From: Peterkaempfera bronchialis
GTDB lineage: Bacteria > Actinomycetota > Actinomycetes > Streptomycetales > Streptomycetaceae
Assembly: GCF_003258605.2 (NCBI RefSeq)
Contig: NZ_CP031264.1
Coordinates: 3,410,001 to 3,474,000 of the forward strand
Reading direction: 5' to 3'
Length of the DNA stretch: 64,000 nucleotides
Positions 59,048 through 64,000 of the stretch are shown here, piece by piece. Numbering within the stretch: the stretch's first letter is position 1; every line of letters starts with the position of its first letter. Under the pieces are notes generated by a model, which was given only the letters and a program-made list of their open reading frames with translations, was not told the origin of the DNA and made no database searches. Both the position numbers and the translations under genes were made by a program.

Positions 59048-59356
59048 ATGGAACCCACCTCCTCTGGACTCAGCGGCCACGGTCTCTCCGTGGCAGGAGG
59101 GTTGTAGCGTCGGCGCCGGTTATCAAGGACGAACCCACCGTAGTGGGGACCACTGACAATCGGGTTCGTCCCATCGATGCACCGGTGCAGACCTCACAGC
59201 CTACCCGCACCCGAACGAGGACTTGTCATCCGTGCCGGGATCCCTTCAATCTGGACTCATCGGATGCGTGCCGCACCGCCGTGTGCGACGCTGCCCGAGA
59301 GTGCGTGACCGGACAGTGCGCGAAAGTGCGCGATCCTCCTCAAGGAGGTAGTTCCC
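59048..59356. promoter_or_regulatory. rpsF leader and divergent promoter region with hairpins
   Basis: 309 bases. GCCACGG (59076-59082) and CCGTGGC (59088-59094) form a hairpin just before the rpsF ribosome binding site, a place where S6:S18 leader elements occur. Further up, GGACGAACCC (59127-59136) pairs with GGGTTCGTCC (59162-59171), with an inner AGTGG/CCACT stem. No gene is seen. The regulation is inferred from position. Confidence 0.45.
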
Positions 59357-59665
59357 ATGGCACACGCTGTGCGCCGGATGTCGACGTTCACCCTCAACAC
59401 CGACGGCCGCCCCCATCCGGTGGAGAACTCCCTCACCGCGTTGACCGTGGTCTTCGGACTGCTCGCCTTCATCTCCTCCTTCTTCCACGGCCTGCATCTG
59501 CTGACCTCCTGGAGCGGCCTCGCGGGCATCGTCACAGGCGCCTGGGGCCAATATGTCTCGGCGACCACCGCAGAGCGGTTCCTGCTGGTCATCTTCCTGG
59601 CAGCGAGCGCGGTCGGCTTCGGCATCGGCCTCGCCCACGGCGGCCTCTTCGGCGGTCTCTGGTAG
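59357..59665 (+). CDS. Small membrane protein
   Basis: 102 residues, ATG after AAGGAGG. Three hydrophobic helices (LTALTVVFGLLAFISSFF, LAGIVTGAWG, RFLLVIFLAASAVGFGIG) and a Gly-rich end. The gene is conserved beside rpsF and femX in streptomycetes; function unknown. Confidence 0.8.
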   Translation: MAHAVRRMSTFTLNTDGRPHPVENSLTALTVVFGLLAFISSFFHGLHLLTSWSGLAGIVTGAWGQYVSATTAERFLLVIFLAASAVGFGIGLAHGGLFGGLW

Positions 59666-59802
59666 CCGCAGGCGACCGGAGGCAGCCGGAGGCGACCGGC
59701 AGCGGCGGCTAGCGCGTATCCGCACTCGGGAGCGGATGCGCGCGGACGGCCGGGCGTTAGGCTCTCGGCCCGACAGCCGCTGCCGAGGAGGAGCGCCCGA
59801 GC

Positions 59803-60921
59803 ATGAGCCTGCGCCTGCGAACGATCAGCCGTGAGGAGCACCTCGCCTTCGTCAGGGGCCTGCCCTCCATCAGCCACATGCAGGTCCCCGCCTGGGGCGA
59901 TGTCAAGGCGGAGTGGCGCTCGGAGTCCCTGGGCTGGATCGACGCACAGGACCGGGTGGTGGGCGCCGGGCTGGTCCTGTACCGGCAGTTGCCCAAGATC
60001 AAGCGCTATCTCGCGTACCTCCCCGAAGGCCCCGCCATCGACTGGTTCGACCCCGACCTGGAGCGGTGGCTGCAACCGATGCTCGCCCACCTCAAGGCCC
60101 AGGGCGCCTTCTCGGTGAAGATGGGCCCGCCCATCGTCATCCGCCGCTGGGACGCCGCCGCCATCAAGGAGGCGATATCCGCCGGCCACGCCAGGCGGCT
60201 GCGGGATGTGGAGGCCGGCTGGTATGAGCCGCGCGCCTTCGAGGTGGCCGACCGGCTGCGCCGGGCCGGCTGGTTGCAGGGCGAGGACGGCGGCGCCGGC
60301 TTCGGCGACGTCCAGCCCCGCTATGTCTTCCAGGTGCCGCTCGCCAACCGCTCGCTGGACGACGTCCAGCGGGGCTTCAACCAGCTGTGGCGCCGCAACA
60401 TCAAGCGCGCCGAGAAGTCGGGCGTCGAGGTCGTCCAGGGCGGCTACGACGACCTGCCGGTCTTCCACCAGCTCTATGTGGTCACCGCCGAGCGGGACCG
60501 CTTCATCCCCCGCCCGCTCTCCTACTTCCAGCGGATGTGGCAGGCGCTGAACGCCGAGGACCCCAACCGGATGCGGCTCTACCTCGCCTACCACGAGGGC
60601 GAGGCGCTGGCCGCCACCACCATGCTCACCGTCGGCGAGCACGTCTGGTACTCCTACGGCGCCTCCGCCGACCACAAGCGCGAGGTCCGGCCCTCCAACG
60701 CCGTCCAGTGGCGGATGATGCGGGACGCGTACGCCCTCGGCGCGACCGTCTACGACCTGCGCGGCATCAGCGACACGCTGGACGAGAACAACCACCTCTT
60801 CGGTCTGATCCAGTTCAAGTTGGGAACCGGTGGCCAGGCCGCCGAGTACCTGGGGGAGTGGGACTTCCCGCTCAACAAGATGCTCCACAAGGCGCTGGAC
60901 CTGTACATGTCCCGCCGCTGA
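59803..60921 (+). CDS. femX: FemX-like lipid II:glycine/alanine transferase
   Basis: 372 residues. Two GNAT-like domains typical of FemABX: SISHMQVPAWGDVKAEWRSE, WRRNIKRAEKSGVEVVQG, YGASADHKREVRPSNAVQW and YDLRGISDTLDENNHLFGL. It adds the first glycine to the stem peptide of lipid II with Gly-tRNA in Streptomyces. Peptidoglycan-bridge role agrees with the downstream racemase-like gene on the same strand. Confidence 0.9.
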   Translation: MSLRLRTISREEHLAFVRGLPSISHMQVPAWGDVKAEWRSESLGWIDAQDRVVGAGLVLYRQLPKIKRYLAYLPEGPAIDWFDPDLERWLQPMLAHLKAQGAFSVKMGPPIVIRRWDAAAIKEAISAGHARRLRDVEAGWYEPRAFEVADRLRRAGWLQGEDGGAGFGDVQPRYVFQVPLANRSLDDVQRGFNQLWRRNIKRAEKSGVEVVQGGYDDLPVFHQLYVVTAERDRFIPRPLSYFQRMWQALNAEDPNRMRLYLAYHEGEALAATTMLTVGEHVWYSYGASADHKREVRPSNAVQWRMMRDAYALGATVYDLRGISDTLDENNHLFGLIQFKLGTGGQAAEYLGEWDFPLNKMLHKALDLYMSRR

Positions 60922-60975
60922 CCCCCACCCCGATCCGGCGCAGCCCCGATCCGGCGCACCCCCGATCCACCGCAC
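60921..60975 (+). repeat. Tandem repeat between femX and the racemase-like gene
   Basis: CCCCGATCCGGCGCA-type units occur three times with small changes (CCCCGATCCGGCGCA, CCCCGATCCGGCGCA, CCCCGATCCACCGCA). Confidence 0.7.
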
Positions 60976-61003
60976 CGCTCCCCCACCGTGAGGCCCCGAA
61001 CCC

Positions 61004-62035
61004 ATGGCACTCTCCCTGTACGTCGACACCGACCGCTGGCGTGCCCACCAGCGGTCCGTACTCACCGCCTTCCCCGGCACCGTCCCGGTGGCCAAGGGCA
61101 ACGGCTACGGCCTCCGCAACCGGCGCCTGGCCGAGGAGGCCACGCTGCTCGGCGCCGGGATGCTCGCCGTCGGCACGGTCCAGGAGGCGGCCGCCGCCCA
61201 GCAGTGGTTCGAGGGCGACCTGCTGGTCCTCACCCCGTACCGGATCAGCGAGGACGGCGCGGCGCTCTCCGACCGGGTGGTGCGCACCGTCTCCACCGTG
61301 GACGGCGCCCAGGCCCTGGCGGGCGGCCGGATCGTGGTGGAGTGCATGACCTCGCTGCGCCGGCACGGCGTCCGCGAGGAGGACCTGGTGAAGCTGCGCG
61401 CGGCGATCGGGGACGCCCCGGTGGAGGGGTTCGCCGTCCATCTGCCGCTGGAGCGCCCCGACGGCTCCGACCCGGTGGACGAGGTGTCCCGCTGGGTGGA
61501 GCGGCTCCAGGCGGCCGCGCTGCCGGTGGAGACCATGTTCGTCAGCCACCTGGACACCGACGCCCTCTCCCGGCTGGGGCGGCTCCACCCCGGCACGGAC
61601 TTCCGGTCCCGCATCGGCACCCGGCTCTGGCTGGGCGACGAGGACGCCCTGGAGTGCCGCGCGACCGTCCTGGACGTCACCGGGATCGCCCGTGGGGAGC
61701 GCTACGGGTACCGGCAGCAGAAGGCCGCCGGCGACGGCCGTCTGCTGGTGGTCACCGGCGGCACCGCGCACGGCGTGGGCCTGGAGGCGCCCAAGTACGT
61801 CCATGGGCTGCTGCCCCGCGCCAAGGGCATCGCCCGGGCGGGGCTGGCCAGCGTCAACCGCACCCTCTCGCCATTCACCTGGACGGGTCGGCAGCTCTGG
61901 TTCGCCGAGCCGCCGCATATGCAGGTCAGCATCCTCCACCTGCCCGCCGAGATCGCGCCGCCCGCTGTGGGCGAGGAGCTCCGGGCCGTCCTGCGGCACA
62001 CCACGACCCACTTCGACCGGATCGTGGACCACTGA
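61004..62035 (+). CDS. Alanine racemase-like PLP enzyme
   Basis: 343 residues. PVAKGNGYGL near 28-37 holds the PLP Lys in the order typical of alanine racemase (KxNxYG). The C-terminal beta domain, from about 225, contains YGYRQQKAAGDG and VSILHLPAE. It is shorter than standard Alr and the second catalytic Tyr position is unclear, so it may be an amino-acid racemase with a different role. Co-oriented with femX in a cell-wall cluster. Confidence 0.75.
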   Translation: MALSLYVDTDRWRAHQRSVLTAFPGTVPVAKGNGYGLRNRRLAEEATLLGAGMLAVGTVQEAAAAQQWFEGDLLVLTPYRISEDGAALSDRVVRTVSTVDGAQALAGGRIVVECMTSLRRHGVREEDLVKLRAAIGDAPVEGFAVHLPLERPDGSDPVDEVSRWVERLQAAALPVETMFVSHLDTDALSRLGRLHPGTDFRSRIGTRLWLGDEDALECRATVLDVTGIARGERYGYRQQKAAGDGRLLVVTGGTAHGVGLEAPKYVHGLLPRAKGIARAGLASVNRTLSPFTWTGRQLWFAEPPHMQVSILHLPAEIAPPAVGEELRAVLRHTTTHFDRIVDH

Positions 62036-62058
62036 GCCCGGATCGTGGACCACTGAGC
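62018..62058 (+). repeat. Duplicated 20-bp segment over the racemase-like stop codon
   Basis: The same 20 bases (start CGGATCGTGG, end CCACTGAGC) occur at 62018-62037 and 62039-62058; the second gives an extra TGA. Confidence 0.85.
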
Positions 62059-62080
62059 GGTCCGCCCGGGCCGGTGCCGG

Positions 62081-63646
62081 TCAGGACGCGGGCTTCTCCA
62101 AGGCGACCGGGGCGGGCCAGCCGTCGTCCGGGTCGGCCGCCGCACCGGCGGCATAGCCGGCCTGCTCCCTGACCCAGCGGGCCTGCCCCACGACGAAACG
62201 ATCCGCCGCGCCGTCCAGGACGCCGCCTGACGGGTCGTCGCTACCGTCCCAGCGCACCGGGTCCCGGTCGGGCTGGAGGATGTCGCGGACCACCATCCCG
62301 CACAGGTAGAGGGTGCCGAAGAGGTGCACCAGGATCACCAGGTGGTACCAGTCCTGCGGGATGCCGTGCTGCTTGGCATCGGAGATGAAGGCCAGGTACA
62401 TCCACACCCCGAGGAAGTACACCACCTCGCACGCCTGCCAGATCAGGAAGTCCCGCCAGCGGGGCCGGGCCAGGGCGGCGAGCGGGATCAGCCAGAGCAC
62501 ATACTGCGGCGAGTACACCTTGTTGGTGAGCACAAACGCGGCGACCACCAGGAAGGCCAGCTGGGCGAAGCGCGGCCGGTGCGGCGCCGACAGGGCGAGC
62601 CAGCCGATGCCGAGGCAGCAGAGGACCAGCAGCACGGCGATGGCGAGGTTGAGCGCACCGATGCCGAGCGACTCCCCGCGCTGCTGCTCGATGATCAGCC
62701 AGAAGGAGCCGAAGTCCTCCTTGCGGGTCTGGCTGAAGCCGTAGAAGGTCTTCCAGCCGTCCCAGTTCCACAGCATCACCGGGATGTCGACCGCCAGCCA
62801 GGCCGCCGCGGTGCCCGCCAGCGCCTGCCCGAACTCCCGCATCCGGCCGCCGCGCAGGCAGAGCACCAGCAGCGGGCCGAGCAGCAGCACCGGGTACAGC
62901 TTGGCCGCGGTCGCCAGTCCGATCAGCACACCGGCCGCGACCGGTCGGCGGTTCGCCCAGTAGGCCATGCCCACGGCCGTCAGGGCGACGGCCAGCAGGT
63001 CCCAGTTGATGGTGGCGTTGAGCGCGAGCGCCGGAGCGAGGGCGAAGAGCAGCGCGTCCCAGGGGCGGCGGCGGTGGGTGCGCATCACCGCGATGACCGC
63101 CACCACCGCGCAGACCAGCAGCATCCCGGCGTTGACCATCCAGAACCACTGCTCGCGGTCCGGCACCAGGGTGCCGGACCGGGGCGTCAGCCAGGTGGCG
63201 ACCTGCATGAAGAGCCCGGTGAGCACCGGGTACTCCAGGTACTGCATATGGGGGTCGCGGCTGCCGTCCGCGCCCGCCGGGATCATGTCCCGGTACGGGA
63301 TCAGCCCGTCGGCGAAGCCGCGCCCCGAGAACAGGTGCGGGATGTCGCTGTAGCAGGCGTGGGTGTACTGCGTGGTGGTGCCGAAGAACCAGCCGCTGCT
63401 GTAGCAGGGCGCCTTCTGCGCCAGGCCCAGGACGAAGACGGCGATCACGGCGAGCGCGAGGACCCGGCCGGGGGTCCACCAGGAGGCGCCGAGCAGTGCC
63501 CGGCGGCCGGGCGGGCCGCCCAGCAGCTCGCTGCCGGCGGCGGCCACCGGGTCCTCGTCGGCGGGGACGACCACGGTGTCGGCCGGCGGCTCGGGGTGCT
63601 CGGTCCCGGCGATCTCGTCATGCGCGCTCGACGTCATGGGCGCCAT
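62081..63646 (-). CDS. Multi-span membrane glycosyltransferase-like protein (GT87/DUF2029 type)
   Basis: 521 residues; the ATG at 63637 is an alternative start. About ten hydrophobic helices from residue 65. Outer loops contain GRGFADGLIPYRDMIPA and QYLEYPVLTGLFMQ, with the acid pair typical of polyprenyl-phosphate-sugar-dependent GT-C transferases, and NATINWDLLAVALTAVGM and ATAAKLYPVLLLGPLL. Probably moves sugars onto a cell-envelope acceptor. Downstream of the PBP-like gene on the same strand, as in other streptomycetes. Confidence 0.8.
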   Translation of the reverse strand: MAPMTSSAHDEIAGTEHPEPPADTVVVPADEDPVAAAGSELLGGPPGRRALLGASWWTPGRVLALAVIAVFVLGLAQKAPCYSSGWFFGTTTQYTHACYSDIPHLFSGRGFADGLIPYRDMIPAGADGSRDPHMQYLEYPVLTGLFMQVATWLTPRSGTLVPDREQWFWMVNAGMLLVCAVVAVIAVMRTHRRRPWDALLFALAPALALNATINWDLLAVALTAVGMAYWANRRPVAAGVLIGLATAAKLYPVLLLGPLLVLCLRGGRMREFGQALAGTAAAWLAVDIPVMLWNWDGWKTFYGFSQTRKEDFGSFWLIIEQQRGESLGIGALNLAIAVLLVLCCLGIGWLALSAPHRPRFAQLAFLVVAAFVLTNKVYSPQYVLWLIPLAALARPRWRDFLIWQACEVVYFLGVWMYLAFISDAKQHGIPQDWYHLVILVHLFGTLYLCGMVVRDILQPDRDPVRWDGSDDPSGGVLDGAADRFVVGQARWVREQAGYAAGAAADPDDGWPAPVALEKPAS

Positions 63647-63734
63647 ACTGCCGCACGATTCCTGGGTACGCGGTAGCTGCCCGCACTGCGATCCGGGGAC
63701 CCTGCCTTCGTGCCGCGCTATGTCCGGAAATGCC

Positions 63735-63766
63735 GCGGCCACGGCGGGCAGGCCCGCCGTGGCCGC
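63735..63766 (-). terminator. Terminator of the PBP-like gene
   Basis: Perfect 14-bp stem, GCGGCCACGGCGGG and its complement, 4-base loop, 33 bases past the stop. Confidence 0.85.
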
Positions 63767-63798
63767 GTACGGTGCCCCGAAGGGGCCGGGTCGTCCGG

Positions 63799-64000
63799 CT
63801 ATCCGCCGCTGTCCGCAGCACCGGTGGTGCCGCCGAGCCAGCCGCCTCCGGTGCCACCGCCGACGCCACCGGGTCGGCCGCCCCCGCCCCCCTCGGGGGC
63901 GCTGGGGGTGGTCTCGGGGGAGTCGACCGGGGTGGGACTGGTGCCGCCGGGGCCGTTTCCGTTGCCGTTGCCGCCGCCGAGCACTCCGCCGGTGTTCCAG
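63799..64000 (-). CDS. C-terminal end of a Gly-rich protein, probably a penicillin-binding protein
   Basis: Only the last 66 residues are inside the window: WNTGGVLGGGNGNGNG, then SPTPVDSPETTPSAP and a Gly-rich tail ending AADSGG. Class A PBPs of streptomycetes end in such Gly/Pro/Thr-rich disordered tails, and a PBP gene adjoins this block in related genomes. No catalytic domain is visible here. Confidence 0.5.
   Translation of the reverse strand, partial: WNTGGVLGGGNGNGNGPGGTSPTPVDSPETTPSAPEGGGGGRPGGVGGGTGGGWLGGTTGAADSGG

Overview
The window is about 73% G+C, third positions are almost always G or C, GTG starts with GGAGG-type leaders are common, and it carries a dnaB/rplI/rpsR/ssb/rpsF block, a bacterial proteasome activator, FemX, a mycothiol-dependent-type isomerase and many XRE/DUF397 and GntR-type regulators. 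This points to a Streptomyces-like actinomycete (Streptomycetaceae), in the core chromosome not far from oriC; a perfect parS site at 58698-58713 and a cluster of DnaA-box-like sequences at 54219-54308 agree with that.

Layout. (1) 1-6376, minus strand: a tightly coupled seven-gene operon running off the left edge: an unknown protein, a thymidylate-kinase-like P-loop kinase, a phosphoenolpyruvate-mutase-like enzyme, a NUDIX protein, a 2-hydroxyacid dehydrogenase, a nucleotidyltransferase and a radical SAM/SPASM protein with a long C-terminal extension. Most junctions are 4-bp stop/start overlaps. I know of no characterised pathway with this gene set, and it is the best candidate here for an undescribed system. 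(2) 6496-8544: an ATP-binding anti-sigma-type protein and a small partner, divergent from an XRE regulator/DUF397 pair (WhiJ/AbaA-like architecture). (3) 8555-16904: an APH remnant, a LURP-one-like protein, a secreted sedolisin, a nitrilase-superfamily amidase, an MDMPI-domain protein, an MFS/GntR pair with a strong palindromic operator, and a secreted M64 peptidase. (4) 17122-20728: branched-chain 2-oxoacid dehydrogenase genes bkdA-bkdB-bkdC. (5) 21183-36066: phosphotransferase, two membrane Ser/Thr kinases (the first frameshifted just before its membrane segment), proteasome activator Bpa, a surface protein, quinone oxidoreductase, potassium channel, MoeA/DUF6457/MobA, Gfo/Idh oxidoreductase, OYE-type ene-reductase and an Rpf-like LysM protein. 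(6) 36231-41462: accessory genes (AlkZ-like glycosylase candidate, TetR/hydrolase pair, VOC and DHFR-like proteins).

(7) 41674-50120 is a graveyard of mobile DNA: the remains of a Tn7-like transposon (a TniQ pseudogene and a TnsA gene cut in two; no TnsB or TnsC), entered by an IS5-type element next to TniQ, by a second IS5-type element inside tnsA (17-bp terminal repeats, CTAG duplication), which was itself entered by an ISL3 element (8-bp AAAAAGGG duplication). Removing each insertion with one copy of its duplication restores the interrupted frame. The ISL3 element has unusually long, almost identical terminal inverted repeats of 173/174 bp. A MerR-like gene and a DUF3892 gene with a dyad operator lie between this and dnaB.

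(8) 50158-64000: dnaB with two inteins (one with an apparently intact LAGLIDADG endonuclease, one with decayed endonuclease motifs), a MATE exporter, an Acg-like protein, then rplI-rpsR-ssb-rpsF, a small membrane protein, FemX, an alanine-racemase-like protein, a multi-membrane-span glycosyltransferase-like protein and the C-terminus of a Gly-rich protein, probably a penicillin-binding protein.
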